Below, piece by piece: positions 1 through 10,134 of a stretch of DNA of 64,000 nucleotides. Position 1 is the first letter of the stretch. Each line of letters opens with the position of its first letter. The notes under the pieces are model-generated. The model was given only the letters and a program-made list of their open reading frames with translations, had not been told where the DNA came from and did no database searches. This stretch comes from Cruorifilaria tuberocauda. Lineage: Eukaryota > Nematoda > Chromadorea > Rhabditida > Onchocercidae. The DNA is taken from NCBI GenBank assembly GCA_013365365.1, contig JABVXU010000040.1, forward strand, positions 124,001 to 188,000. The letters are read 5' to 3'. The translations under genes and the position numbers were made by a program.

Positions 1-91
1 GATTTCAACTTTTCATCTTTTACCATTTGCTATACTATATTAATAGTTCTTGTCAGTCTAACATAAATCTTAAAGAGGATAAAAGACCTTT

Positions 92-619
92 TTACTGTTT
101 TCTTTTATTACTCAATGCTTGATTGTGAAGAGAATCATTAAGAACGCTATTTAGCTTAGCTGCATCTTTTGCTTTATCTAATAATCCATTAATGAAACCA
201 ATTTCGCTTGATTTACTAAGCAAATTAGATGCAATATTAGTATATTCATTAATAACGACTGGGACAGGCGTATTATAATTAACTAACTCACATACTGCAA
301 CACGCAAAATAGATAAGCTTATCAAGTTCAATCGTGCAAGAGACCAACTTGGGTGTAAATGCAGTTCTATTATTTTATCATATTTCTGACTATCTCTTAT
401 AACTTTATACGTTAACTCTTCTAGGAATTGATAATCAAACTCTTTACATTCAAATATATCTATTAACTTACTTATATGGCTTCTAAGCTCACAATTTTCT
501 AACTTGAAGTTAACTTTATCGTAGCATATAAAAATATTTGAATAAGCAACTTGTACAGTAAGAAATCTCGCTGTACTTCTTTTCATATACCATTTTTTTT
601 TTGCAGGTTCTTCCTCCAT
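92..619 (-). CDS. nusB: Transcription antitermination factor NusB
   Basis: NusB binds boxA RNA together with S10 (NusE) and helps RNA polymerase read through rRNA operons. The 175-residue product is a little longer than the usual 140-150. The conserved C-terminal half is visible at about residues 85-145, including [20 protein letters not shown] followed by [12 protein letters not shown] and a final helix [10 protein letters not shown]. It is the last gene of a minus-strand operon yidC-ribH-nusB. Its ATG shares one base with the ribH stop (TAATG), which suggests translational coupling. The ribH-nusB pairing is very common in bacteria and supports the call. The N-terminal ~25 residues are poorly conserved. 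The family assignment is secure. Confidence 0.93.
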   Translation of the reverse strand: MEEEPAKKKWYMKRSTARFLTVQVAYSNIFICYDKVNFKLENCELRSHISKLIDIFECKEFDYQFLEELTYKVIRDSQKYDKIIELHLHPSWSLARLNLISLSILRVAVCELVNYNTPVPVVINEYTNIASNLLSKSSEIGFINGLLDKAKDAAKLNSVLNDSLHNQALSNKRKQ

Positions 620-1047
620 TAGCTTAACTTTTTGTATAATTCTATCATGTATAAAACAGCTGAGGCTGCATGACCACCTATATCCTTTTTATTTTTGTCA
701 GCTCTTGCTAAAGCTTTGTCTTTACTGTCAGCAGTAATTACTCCCATGCCAAGAGGTACTGTATAACGCATAATAACTTCGTTTAAGCCTTCTATTACTC
801 CTTTACAAACGTATTGATAGTGATCAGTTTCTCCACGAATTACGCATCCAAGAGCCAAATAACCTTCATAGGTAACATGTTTATTTTTAAACGTAAAGAG
901 AATTGCAGCTGGTATTTCAAATACACCAGGAACTTCAACTACATCATAACTAGTATTACTATCTTTTAGCTTATCAGTTGCACCCTTGAGCAAAAGATCT
1001 GCTATTTCAGTATAATAAACTGAATTAACTATTAATATTTTCGACAT
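619..1047 (-). CDS. ribH: 6,7-dimethyl-8-ribityllumazine synthase
   Basis: This enzyme condenses 5-amino-6-ribitylamino-uracil with dihydroxybutanone phosphate to make lumazine, the penultimate step of riboflavin synthesis, in the cytoplasm. The 142-residue length is normal. The family landmarks are present: the substrate-binding segment [11 protein letters not shown] at about residues 39-49, [17 protein letters not shown] around 66-82 with the catalytic His, and [10 protein letters not shown] near residue 100. The start codon lies inside the last 23 bases of yidC, so the two are probably translated in a coupled way. Riboflavin synthesis is retained by several Rickettsiales that supply vitamins to arthropod or nematode hosts, so the gene is informative about lifestyle, but the rest of the pathway is not in this window. 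Confidence 0.95.
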   Translation of the reverse strand: MSKILIVNSVYYTEIADLLLKGATDKLKDSNTSYDVVEVPGVFEIPAAILFTFKNKHVTYEGYLALGCVIRGETDHYQYVCKGVIEGLNEVIMRYTVPLGMGVITADSKDKALARADKNKKDIGGHAASAVLYMIELYKKLS

Positions 1048-2743
1048 TTATTCCTGCTTTTCTTGTTAAGAAAAATTTTATCAAAGATTGTTGAATTAAA
1101 GTTATAATATTACTAAATATCCAATATATCACTAGACCTGCAGGAAAAGAAGAAAAAATAAAGATGGAAATATAAGGTAAAAATTTCATGATGTTTATTT
1201 GAATGTCATCTTTACTGTTTTGGTCTTTTTCACTGACCCTTTGCTGAATTACCATAGTAACACCTAAAATTGCAGGTAAGATTCCTACAGAAGTAGGAAA
1301 GTTGTAGTTAAATAACCCAAACAATGTAAGAATATTTGTTGGGTCTGGAGCTGAGAGGTCTTTGATCCATAAGTAAAAAGGTGCATGCCTCATCTCTATG
1401 GTAACAAATAATACTTTATATAGGGCAAAAAATACAGGCAATTGTACTGTTATAGGTAGGATACTTGACATTGGGTTTACATTATTTTTCTTAAACAGTG
1501 CAACTATTTCTTTATGCTGTTTTAAACTATTGTTTTTGTATAATTCCTTTATGCGAGTTATTTCAGGTTGTAGATTTTTTATTTTAAACATTGAAACATA
1601 TGACTTATTAGATAATGGAAGCATCAATAGTTTTATTACCAAGGTTAGTGCTAATATTGCTAAGCCAAAATTCTTAAAGACAATATTGAAATATTCAAGC
1701 AGCAAAAATACTGGCTTAGTTACAAAGTAAAGGATGCCAAAATCCACAGCTTTGTCAAACAAAGATATATTGAGGACGCTCTTGTAATAATCAAGTAGAC
1801 TTAATTTTTTTGCTCCAGCAAAAAAGTAATTGACATTAGAGATGCTTGTTCCAGGAAGAATACTCTTATAAGACTTGATAAAATCTGCTTGAAATTTGTC
1901 AATATCATTAATATTTGTATGTTTGATGCTGACATTTATTTTGTCAGGCTTCTCAGTTATAATGGCTGTAAGCCAATATTTATCAGCAAAACCAAACCAA
2001 TTCTTTTTACTTGTGCTTGCCCTTATAAAACGCTTCTTAGCAATATCCTTATACGTCCACTCCTCTAGTTTATTATCAAATGTTCCTAATACTCCTTCAT
2101 GCGATATCCAATAAGATTCGTTAATATTATCGCGTTTTCGGTTAATTTTACCGTAAGGAACCAAGATTATGTTATCATTTGTATTGTTTTCGACAACTTG
2201 TTCAATTTTAAACATGTAACTGTTATCAAGGCTAACTTTTGTTTTAAATAAGATGCCATTTTTATTATCCCAAGATAAATTAACCTCTTTTTGGTTAGTT
2301 AGTTCAGTGTCATCAGTTTGCCAAACTGTTTTAGAATCTGGAATTTTGATTTTACCGCTTGGATCAAGCCATCCAAACTCTGCAAAATATGCATCTTTTG
2401 ATTCTGCAGGTGATAGGAGTGCTACTTGTGGAGAGGAAGAGTTTAGCTCCATGTGATAATTGGTTAGGATTAGATCATCAAACCTGGCACCTTTTAAAGA
2501 AAGTGACCCTTTGACCATATTATTAATTAAGTTAACCCTTTGCTTTTGAGTAGAATTAATAATTTCTGAACGCTTTTGGTGTATTATAGGAGCAAGGTCG
2601 TTGAGAGATTCTATGTATTCGGTACTTTTAGTTGATAGGTGATTTTGTTCTATATTGAGGAAATTTTCATAAATAATACGCCAAGATACTATGATCAATA
2701 CGGAAAAGATAGCTGCTAGAATTAGATTTTTTGCTTCTGACAT
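1025..2743 (-). CDS. yidC: Membrane protein insertase YidC
   Basis: YidC inserts proteins into the inner membrane, either alone or with SecYEG. The 572-residue product has an N-terminal membrane anchor (about residues 8-25, [15 protein letters not shown]), a large periplasmic domain (about 40-330) and the conserved Oxa1-type membrane core from about 350. That core includes a segment with [20 protein letters not shown], then [18 protein letters not shown] and the last hairpin [24 protein letters not shown]. The length fits the Gram-negative YidC family. The gene is first in the minus-strand group with ribH and nusB. YidC more often neighbours rnpA and rpmH, which are not here, so the locus is rearranged relative to the ancestral order. 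Confidence 0.97.
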   Translation of the reverse strand: MSEAKNLILAAIFSVLIIVSWRIIYENFLNIEQNHLSTKSTEYIESLNDLAPIIHQKRSEIINSTQKQRVNLINNMVKGSLSLKGARFDDLILTNYHMELNSSSPQVALLSPAESKDAYFAEFGWLDPSGKIKIPDSKTVWQTDDTELTNQKEVNLSWDNKNGILFKTKVSLDNSYMFKIEQVVENNTNDNIILVPYGKINRKRDNINESYWISHEGVLGTFDNKLEEWTYKDIAKKRFIRASTSKKNWFGFADKYWLTAIITEKPDKINVSIKHTNINDIDKFQADFIKSYKSILPGTSISNVNYFFAGAKKLSLLDYYKSVLNISLFDKAVDFGILYFVTKPVFLLLEYFNIVFKNFGLAILALTLVIKLLMLPLSNKSYVSMFKIKNLQPEITRIKELYKNNSLKQHKEIVALFKKNNVNPMSSILPITVQLPVFFALYKVLFVTIEMRHAPFYLWIKDLSAPDPTNILTLFGLFNYNFPTSVGILPAILGVTMVIQQRVSEKDQNSKDDIQINIMKFLPYISIFIFSSFPAGLVIYWIFSNIITLIQQSLIKFFLTRKAGINVENINS

Positions 2744-3343
2744 AAAATTTAAGCTAAATGCACTTTCTTAGAGTCTATATTAAATATTATACTAAAACAA
2801 TAAGACATACTCATTATTTAATGATGACTCTCTATTAATGAGATCTTTATAATTTATTGTAATAATTTCGTATTTTACAAATATGAACGCAATAAAGGCC
2901 TATTTATCTTGCTTGGTTATTACTGTAGTGCTTGTCGGTTATGGTATACCGAAAGTAGATTTTTCAAAATACCCTCCAAATTTTAAAGAAAAGGTTTAAA
3001 GTAATGAATGGCACTAAATTCACAGAATCATGTAGTATGGATGCTTTAATAGCTAAGCTAGAGGTAGTTGTTATATAAGTACAATGCTTTTGCTTATCAG
3101 CATTGCAGTAAAGTTTTTCTATTACAAAAAAATACATTTATATTAGATTGAGCCTTATGAAAATATTCAAAATTTGAAATATGTGAAACTGTAAAGGATC
3201 TAGTAAAAATTAGAGTAGTTCAAATACCTAAGCTAAAATAAGGAATTTTTAGTTGATGATATGCAAGCATTAATCGATTTTCTTCACTTACTATTTGAGA
3301 TGAATTGTAGTCGCTCATTTCACTAACTATGAGTGATAATAAG
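2744..3343. other. Spacer between yidC and secF, possible decayed small gene
   Basis: This 600-base divergent spacer holds no full gene. It contains the 38-codon frame annotated at 2883-2999, a 24-codon frame starting at 3004, and a short hydrophobic run near 3083. These could be pieces of one broken small membrane protein, but I recognise no family. Confidence 0.4.
2883..2999 (+). CDS. Possible small membrane or secreted protein (38 aa), unrecognised
   Basis: An ATG-initiated frame of 38 codons has a short basic N-terminus, a hydrophobic stretch at about residues 8-22 (LSCLVITVVLVGYG) and a polar, proline-containing tail ending in KEKV. This looks like a signal anchor or the start of a longer secreted protein that has been cut short. 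A second short frame begins four bases after the stop. No clear ribosome binding site is visible. I recognise no family. It could equally be the intact start of a broken gene or a chance frame. Confidence 0.25.
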   Translation: MNAIKAYLSCLVITVVLVGYGIPKVDFSKYPPNFKEKV

Positions 3344-4231
3344 CTAATACTGCACTGTAAGCCTTTTTATTAAAGTTCTACAGGTCAGTATAGGAGCAGA
3401 GATAAATATTGCAGAGCAAGTGCCAATGAAAATGCCAAAAAATGTAACTAAACTAAAGTCTCTGACTGTCCCTGTACAAATTAATGTCAAAGGAAGAACA
3501 GCAATTAAGGTTGTAGCTGAGGTCAAAACAGTACGGAATAGTGTAGCATTAATGCTTGCATCTACTATCTCACTTATATTTTTCTCTTTACTGTTTTTCT
3601 GAAATTCTCGAATTCTGTCATACATGACTACTGAATTATTGATCGAATAACCAATTACAGTAAGAAGAGCTGCAACTGATGAAGTATTAAACTCAATGCC
3701 AGTTAAACTAATAAAACCAATAGTTAAAATCGTGTCATGGATCAGTGCTATTACACCACCAAATCCACATTGCCAATTAAACCTAAACCAAACGTAGCAG
3801 AATATTCCAATAAGCGCAATTAATATGGATAATATCCCTTCAAATACCTGTGACGAGCCCATTTGTGGACCAACATAGTCTACTTTACGGTAACTTATTG
3901 AACTACCTAGTTTTTTTTCTAGTATGTTTTTTATTTTTTTTATTTTATCTTCACTTCCTTCATCTTTTAGATACATGATTAAATTGTTACCTGCTTTTGA
4001 GCTCTGTACTGTAAAGCTGTTTTCTTTTAATATATTAAGAATGACATGATCCTCATTTGAAGACTTTATTTCCATTAAAATTCCTCCAGTAAAATCTATA
4101 CCTAAATTCACTCCACGTAATATGACAGTGAATATTGAAAAAATGGTTAGAATGCTACTAACTAGCGTAGTAAGTTTCCTGTATTTATAAAATTTAATAT
4201 TGAAGTTGCTTGAAATGAATCTAATCGCCAC
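3344..4231 (-). CDS. secF: Protein translocase subunit SecF
   Basis: SecF, with SecD, uses the proton gradient to help pull secreted proteins through SecYEG. The 295-residue product has the SecF pattern: a first membrane segment at about residues 22-41, the hallmark [17 protein letters not shown] just after it, a periplasmic loop, and five further membrane segments, including the one carrying [18 protein letters not shown] and the conserved [21 protein letters not shown]. The frame opens with GTG and no upstream ATG is available in frame. SecD is not adjacent, unlike the usual secDF arrangement, so the pair is split here. Confidence 0.95.
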   Translation of the reverse strand: MAIRFISSNFNIKFYKYRKLTTLVSSILTIFSIFTVILRGVNLGIDFTGGILMEIKSSNEDHVILNILKENSFTVQSSKAGNNLIMYLKDEGSEDKIKKIKNILEKKLGSSISYRKVDYVGPQMGSSQVFEGILSILIALIGIFCYVWFRFNWQCGFGGVIALIHDTILTIGFISLTGIEFNTSSVAALLTVIGYSINNSVVMYDRIREFQKNSKEKNISEIVDASINATLFRTVLTSATTLIAVLPLTLICTGTVRDFSLVTFFGIFIGTCSAIFISAPILTCRTLIKRLTVQY

Positions 4232-5417
4232 GTTCTTTATTTAAATTTGAATTTTATATACTTTTTAAAAGACCTGCTAGCTTATTTTATAGTAAAATGT
4301 GTTAAATCTTGCCTTTTTATAATCAAGCAGTTCAGTTCCTGGTCATATGGTTTATTGCTCAAGAAATAGTGTTAAGGAATACTTAATATAAAAAAAATAA
4401 TTAAGATTTTCTCTTTTTAAGACTGCCTTTTTAGTAAAAGGTCTACCAATATATCTGATTTATCTGTGAATCTTAGCTACTAATTTTAATACCATCTTAA
4501 TTAGCCTTGATGACCTTTCTCTTTTCCAGAATCATTATCTTTATGACAATTTCTTTCTAAATTATTAAATGTTAGAATCCTAACTATTAGTGTTTCCTTT
4601 ACATAACATCTAGTATGTTAACTTAAAGAAAACTAGCCAATTTTTATATTTTTGTGTCTATTATTGTGATGTTTTAACCTTACTAAGTTTTCTCGAATAT
4701 ATCCCATTATTCTCCAGATCTTATCTTTTTCCTGTAGCTTAAGGTGTGTAACATACATACGCTTTTACCTTTATTATCATATTTATCAGCTAGCATCTTG
4801 TGTTTGGCAAATAATGTTACTGGTAAATTCTGCTTCGGTTAATCCTCTTCTGTTATTTTTTTGTCACTTCTTGTATTACTTCTTTCATTATCTAGAACAT
4901 ATTCTCTTAATTTAAGAACTAACCTGTGATGATCAGGCCTTATTTTTTAGATGTTTTTCTTGTGTTGAACCATTAAAAAGCAATTTTCTTTTTATGCTTC
5001 TGTACAAGAAGTGGATTTTCAATATCAATTAATAACTTTTATTGAGATAGAGGTTATGTTAAATTTTATCTCCCTCTTGTAGGTTTAGTATTTCAGTTTT
5101 ATTTTTCAAGTTCTATCTAAACATGAACATATTTTATATTAACATTCAGTATTTCATTTTTATGATATATTTCTCTATTTTTTATAGCATCAGTATGCTT
5201 TTTTTACTATTGCTATCATTAAAGCTGCTCATATCTATATGAATCACTGTATTTTACCATAATACTTTTCATATTATATTAATTTTTACATCTTCCTATC
5301 CTAGGATAGTTATATACTACAGTTGTGGCTATATGAGATTTTTGTTCTGATCATTTGGATGCTTATTATCCTCACTTTCTTGATTAAATTTATATAAACT
5401 TTCTTAGCATAATCATG
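4232..5417 (-). pseudogene. Spacer with traces of a decayed minus-strand gene
   Basis: No intact gene is present over about 1.2 kb. Reading the minus strand from about 5400 down to about 4670 gives several plausible hydrophilic protein fragments separated by stops and frame changes. Examples are one with FNQESEDNKHPNDQNK near 5390-5340, HIDMSSFNDSNSKKSILML near 5250-5190, LKLREYVLDNERSNTRSDKK near 4917-4860, and LFAKHKMLADKYDNKGKSVC near 4815-4760. The orientation matches ccmF, which ends just upstream. I recognise no family. At this base composition some fragments may be chance, so the call is a weak inference of a disintegrated gene. Confidence 0.3.
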
Positions 5418-7409
5418 CTAGACATGGGCTGAGGCTAGGCAATTTGCCTGTTTACCAAGAGAAGTAGCAGCAAGAAGCGAGCCAAAAACGATGAGGAGAG
5501 ATCCAAGCCAGATTATAGACATCCCAGGTTTATAGTATACTTTAGTAGCGATCTTGTTCTTATTGATTTTACCAATTATAACGTAAATATCATAAAATAA
5601 ATTGTGATAAATACTGCTTTCAACATTTTTTTTACCTTCTACAAGGTAGAACCTGTATTCAGGAGTTACTTTACCTAACATTTTGTTATTCATTAGATTC
5701 TTAATATCTATTGTACCTCTTACTGCTTGGAAATTTTTCTCCTTTATTAGCTCAATATTTCGTAAAGTGATTCTGAATTTATTGACTGTTATACTATCGC
5801 CTATTTTTAAGTAGTTTTCTTTTCTTTCTTGCCAACCGACTGAGTAGGATATACCAAGTACTAAAATTGCTACTCCAGCATGAGCTATCATCATTGCATA
5901 ATGGGCCCTAGGAATTTTTTTTGCTAGTAAAATTGATTTGCTCAGCCTAACCTTAAATAGGCTGATTTTTTTACTATATGCTTCTAAAATAAAAACTAGC
6001 AATGATGTAGAAATGGTAATTGATAGTACAATCATTGGTTTCATATGGAAGATAAATGGTAAAATAGCTGCAGCGCTACAGAATGAGAATTTATATTCAT
6101 GAAGCATTGGTAATAGACTGTTTCCATTCCAACTGCAGTATTGACCTATCATAGTAAACACTAAAACAGCCAGCATGATAGGGTTAAATAAAAAGTTGTA
6201 GTATGGTGCCCCAACTGAAATGAGTTCACCAGTCAAATATTCAAGTATTGCAGGGTATAAGGTGCCAACAAATACTGTGAAAAATGCAGTGATGAACAAT
6301 AAGTTGTTTATCAATATCATTGTAAAGCGTGAAAAAAGTCTTCTATACTTCAGTGCTTGATTAGCTTGACTACCATGTTTCATGTTTCCTTTTTCTATGG
6401 ATTTCAGCGTCAAGTATTTGGATGATAATGGAGATATATAAGTTTTTCTTGTACACACTGTAAATATTACTAAACTGCTGGTTGCAATTACGCCAAGTAA
6501 GGATAGTATATAGAGACCATGCCTCGGATCATTTGCAAACGTATGTACTGAGGTTAGTATTCCTGAGCGAATTAGAAATGTTCCTACTATGCTTAGTATA
6601 AAAGTTGTTAGTGCTAGCGAAATAGCGAAATTCCTTAAGACGTTGAAATTTCGTACTACGGACAACAGATGTATCAGTGCTATTCCAATCAACCAAGGCA
6701 TCAAGGAAACATTTTCTACTGGATCCCAGAACCAAAATCCACCCCAACCGAGTTCACGGTATGCCCACCAACTACCAAGGCTAATGCCAAGAGTGAGTAA
6801 CGACCAAGAAATAAGCACCCAAGGCCTGATAATTACAGCCCAAACACTTCCTTCAGTATTTATAATTAATCCAGCTATAGAAACCGAGAAAGGAACACTA
6901 AACCCAAGATACCCTAAGTATAATATTGGTGGGTGAATTGCAAGACCTATATCTTGCAGTATCGGATTAAACCCAAGTCCGTCTATTTTGATATTTAGCA
7001 TTTTAATAAATGGATTAGATTCAAATAGAGTAAACAATAAAAAGCAGAAGCAAATCAAGCTTTGAACGATTAAAGATATCTTCTTTAATTTACTGCTGTT
7101 ATCGATGAAAATGTCCATAAGTAACAGGTAAAAGGTAAGCACTAAAGTCCAAAGCAACATAGAACCTTCCTTATTTCCCCAAACACCACAGATTTTGTAA
7201 ATTAAAGGCTTTGTTGTATGGGAGTGATAGTATACGTTTTCAAGAGAAAAGTCATTTATAATATGGCAGTAAATCAAAATAACCATTGATGTTGATACAC
7301 AGAAAAACAAAGTAATGGTGATAGATCTATAGGAACTAATTGGTAGAAATAGATATGTTAAGGATAATAGGCAGGCTACTAATAGTGATATATTCCCGAA
7401 TTCAGACAT
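5418..7409 (-). CDS. ccmF: Cytochrome c-type biogenesis protein CcmF
   Basis: CcmF is the haem lyase core of System I cytochrome c maturation in the inner membrane; it attaches haem to apocytochrome c in the periplasm. The 663-residue product is normal in length and has many membrane segments. The tryptophan-rich WWD haem-handling region is obvious at about residues 210-240 (GSWWAYRELGWGGFWFWDP, then VENVSLMPWL). Upstream is the conserved LHPPILYLGY-like motif (here AIHPPILYLGYLGFSVPF). The C-terminal third carries the large periplasmic domain and a final membrane segment. Other ccm genes are not adjacent, which is typical of Rickettsiales, where ccm genes are scattered. Confidence 0.96.
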   Translation of the reverse strand: MSEFGNISLLVACLLSLTYLFLPISSYRSITITLFFCVSTSMVILIYCHIINDFSLENVYYHSHTTKPLIYKICGVWGNKEGSMLLWTLVLTFYLLLMDIFIDNSSKLKKISLIVQSLICFCFLLFTLFESNPFIKMLNIKIDGLGFNPILQDIGLAIHPPILYLGYLGFSVPFSVSIAGLIINTEGSVWAVIIRPWVLISWSLLTLGISLGSWWAYRELGWGGFWFWDPVENVSLMPWLIGIALIHLLSVVRNFNVLRNFAISLALTTFILSIVGTFLIRSGILTSVHTFANDPRHGLYILSLLGVIATSSLVIFTVCTRKTYISPLSSKYLTLKSIEKGNMKHGSQANQALKYRRLFSRFTMILINNLLFITAFFTVFVGTLYPAILEYLTGELISVGAPYYNFLFNPIMLAVLVFTMIGQYCSWNGNSLLPMLHEYKFSFCSAAAILPFIFHMKPMIVLSITISTSLLVFILEAYSKKISLFKVRLSKSILLAKKIPRAHYAMMIAHAGVAILVLGISYSVGWQERKENYLKIGDSITVNKFRITLRNIELIKEKNFQAVRGTIDIKNLMNNKMLGKVTPEYRFYLVEGKKNVESSIYHNLFYDIYVIIGKINKNKIATKVYYKPGMSIIWLGSLLIVFGSLLAATSLGKQANCLASAHV

Positions 7410-8964
7410 GATGTAGTTATTTATATAGCAATATTACTGATGATGAGCTGAGAGTTAAAGTTTTAATACAGAAAAACTAATATGGTATTTACATATTTCC
7501 ACATACTAACTTATAGTAACTAGTAAGTGAAAGTTAAGTGCTAAGTTTTACACTTTTGTTATGTATGATGGTATCGAATTGATATTATATACATAATCAA
7601 AATTAGAAGGCCATTCTATTATAGAAATAATAAAATAACAGAATAGCGTAAGCAGCTGGTGATTAAAAACCCTATACTATTCTAGCATTTAGAGTATAAG
7701 AATAAGCAAATTTATTAAAACGTAATTTGTGACTGCTTGTCAATTATTTTGTAATGGGATATGTTGATAATCAACTAAATGTGTTGTAATGCATTTTGCA
7801 ATCCTACTGAAGTACTTGCAGTAATGCTTTTACAAAAATTAAAGCATCTAGTGCTGAATGAAGACTAGTAATTAAAGAGAAAAATGATTCAAGAGGCATT
7901 AACGTTGAAAAAACAAGTACATGGAAGGCTTTTTGTAAAGTCTTAGTGAGAATAAACCAAAATTTCTCAGAACCAAAAAATGAGAAACTCAAGAAAAAAT
8001 CAAAAGGAATGGATTGATTAAAGAAATTCACTGATAATGCGTAGTTGACATAGAAGAAATTGAGAATTTTTGTATTATAGAAGTGCTAAAATATGTTGGA
8101 ACATTAGGTTATCTGTGTAATAAATGAGGACTTGTTTAAGTTCCTAAGTTTCTTGTTAAGCTATATACCAGTCTATTTAATGGAATATACTCTAAAATGC
8201 GGTAAAATAAAGCTACTACTTAGTAGTATTATCAAGCATGAGTTAAGAGTTTTCACAATGCTTAGTGTCGGAGAAGAAGTATTGTAGATAATTAATCTTA
8301 TAGAAGCATGACAACCTTATAACTGGTAGATTGAATAAGTAAGTCCGAGATACAGTGGAAGAAGGCACAGAAGAAACTTGAGAAATCACTTTCCTCTCAC
8401 GCAAGAACCTTAAATTTTTACATTGAAGATTATCCACCTACACTTATCATAATTACTATACTAACTACTAACTTACCTGATGTATCTCTCTTAGAAAGAG
8501 TTCTTTACGAAAGACTGTTGAATGTGTATTAGGGAAATTATTAGCGAGAAACAAGAAGTCTACACATGTAGCAAGGTAGATTAATGAGAATTTTATTAAG
8601 TCTTGTTAAGAAGACAGAGCAAATTAAATATCAAGCTAAGAGAATAGAGAATCCTTGAACAGAACCTAGGAGGGGGTTATACATGTTAACAAAGTGAGGT
8701 AAATAAGTTGTAAATATTTGATAGTGTAATTTAGCACAGTTACTAAGTTTAGGTTTTGTATTTACATACACCTTGTGTTACTAAGTTAGCTATACTTACT
8801 GAGTTGAGTGACTTAATAATAAGTAGGAGTGTTGTCTTTGGTAGAATTAATCTTAATGCAGATATTAGATTTTAGTATCAGCAACTTGGATAATGTGAGG
8901 GATGTTTTTTTGGAATGTCCAAATTGTAGTTTGAGTATGATTAAAAAGTACAGTCTTAAGAACA
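7410..8964 (+). pseudogene. Long spacer with traces of a decayed plus-strand gene
   Basis: About 1.55 kb lies between ccmF and prmC with no intact gene. From about 7795 to 8680 the plus strand gives successive plausible protein pieces in different frames, each ended by a stop: CNPTEVLAVMLLQKLKHLVL near 7797; INVEKTSTWKAFCKVLVRIN near 7900-7960; VDIEEIENFCIIEVLKYVGT near 8046-8105; a 65-codon open stretch at 8335-8529 containing SEIQWKKAQKKLEKSLSSHA; and LLSLVKKTEQIKYQAKRIEN near 8592-8655. The shared strand and order suggest one gene broken by stops and indels. I cannot name it. Confidence 0.4.
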
Positions 8965-9798
8965 ATGAAAACAATCAGTACCTTGATTCAAGAAGGGTCG
9001 AAACTATTATTATCACATAAAATTGAATCACCATGTTTGGATTGTGAGATTATTATGCAGCATGTTCTTAATGTAGAAAGATCATTTTTGATTACAAAGC
9101 GTGCTGATAAAGTGCCAATCGAAAAGGAACACCTGTTTTGGAAGTTGATAAGAAAAAGAGCAGAAAGGCATCCAGTATCACAAATAATAGGTAAGCGTGA
9201 ATTCTGGAGTAAAAATTTTATAGTTAATCGTCATGTTTTAGATCCAAGACCGGATAGTGAAACAATAATTTTGACAGCATTAAAGTGTTACCCAAATAGA
9301 AAGCAAAGGTTAAAGATTGCAGATTTTGGTACAGGTACAGGTTGCTTGTTGATATCTTTGCTTAGTGAGTATGAGTATGCAATTGGTGTTGGTTTTGAGA
9401 AGAGTTTAAAAGCATATAAAGTTGCCTACCGAAACGTAAAGGAACATAATTTATTTGGTAGGGCTAAAATACTTCCAAATTCATGGACAAAATGCAAAGG
9501 TTCATTTGACCTTATAGTAAGTAATCCTCCGTATATCAAAAGAAGCAAGTTAAAAACCCTACAAGCTGAAGTGCAAAAAGAACCAAAAATTGCCCTTGAT
9601 GGTGGTATTGATGGCTTAAGATGTTACTTAAGCATCTTTCCAGTATTGAGAAAATGCCTTAGAAAAAACGGATTTGTGATATTGGAAATAGGTGAAGATC
9701 AATGTGATATTGATAAAATAATTCCTTCATATGGATTATCTTTTCAGGAGTACGTGTATGATTTCATGGGAATGAAAAGATGCATTATTATTAGGTAA
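8965..9798 (+). CDS. prmC: Peptide chain release factor N5-glutamine methyltransferase PrmC (HemK)
   Basis: PrmC methylates the glutamine of the GGQ motif in release factors 1 and 2 using S-adenosylmethionine, which speeds translation termination. The 277-residue product has an N-terminal helical domain, the SAM-binding motif I (IADFGTGTGCLLISLL, about residues 116-131) and the signature NPPY within FDLIVSNPPYIKRSK at about 182-196, which binds the target glutamine. The segment LDPRPDSETII just before the SAM domain is also typical of the family. A 63-codon frame that overlaps its start (8829-9020) is in another phase and is not called. The gene stands alone between two spacers. Confidence 0.95.
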   Translation: MKTISTLIQEGSKLLLSHKIESPCLDCEIIMQHVLNVERSFLITKRADKVPIEKEHLFWKLIRKRAERHPVSQIIGKREFWSKNFIVNRHVLDPRPDSETIILTALKCYPNRKQRLKIADFGTGTGCLLISLLSEYEYAIGVGFEKSLKAYKVAYRNVKEHNLFGRAKILPNSWTKCKGSFDLIVSNPPYIKRSKLKTLQAEVQKEPKIALDGGIDGLRCYLSIFPVLRKCLRKNGFVILEIGEDQCDIDKIIPSYGLSFQEYVYDFMGMKRCIIIR

Positions 9799-10134
9799 TG
9801 AATCCCTTATATAACTGGAAAAGGGCACATAATCAAGATGTTGGTCTTTTTGTGCCTTGATACTTTACGAGAGGATTTAAACCTTTGTTGATATCTTCAA
9901 AATAGAAATTGTATGAAACATATGGTGTACATGTGACTAAATATGCTAAGTTTTGCTATTTAATCTAAAAATAAGCTTCCTTGATGCTCTTAGCTGAACT
10001 ATAAGAGGCATGGTAAAAAATTTGTTAGTAGTTTTAGCATCATAATTATTTATAGGTTATTATATCCATAAAATGCAGCTTTATGTGCTGAAGCGGTAAG
10101 ATGTATAATACTTAATATAAGCGAATTAAGAAAT
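9799..10134. other. Convergent spacer between prmC and tkt
   Basis: The 336-base convergent spacer holds no gene I can support. Shortly after prmC there is an imperfect inverted repeat, AAGGGCACA near 9824 with TGTGCCTT near 9851. Pairing needs one bulged G and a loop of about 20 bases. No T-run follows, so it is not a convincing terminator. Confidence 0.4.

Noticed and set aside
4960..4980. TTGAACC string that could be a minus-strand tRNA T-loop
   Set aside because: No acceptor, D-arm or anticodon arm can be built around it.
7804..8031. 75-codon minus-strand frame
   Set aside because: It is hydrophobic and low in complexity, and lies opposite better plus-strand protein pieces, so it looks like a shadow of the remnant.
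8829..9020. 63-codon plus-strand frame overlapping the prmC start
   Set aside because: It overlaps prmC in another phase and lacks a family; at best it is part of the upstream remnant.
9822..9858. Possible terminator or pseudoknot after prmC
   Set aside because: The stem needs a bulge and a long loop, and there is no T-run, so the evidence is not enough.
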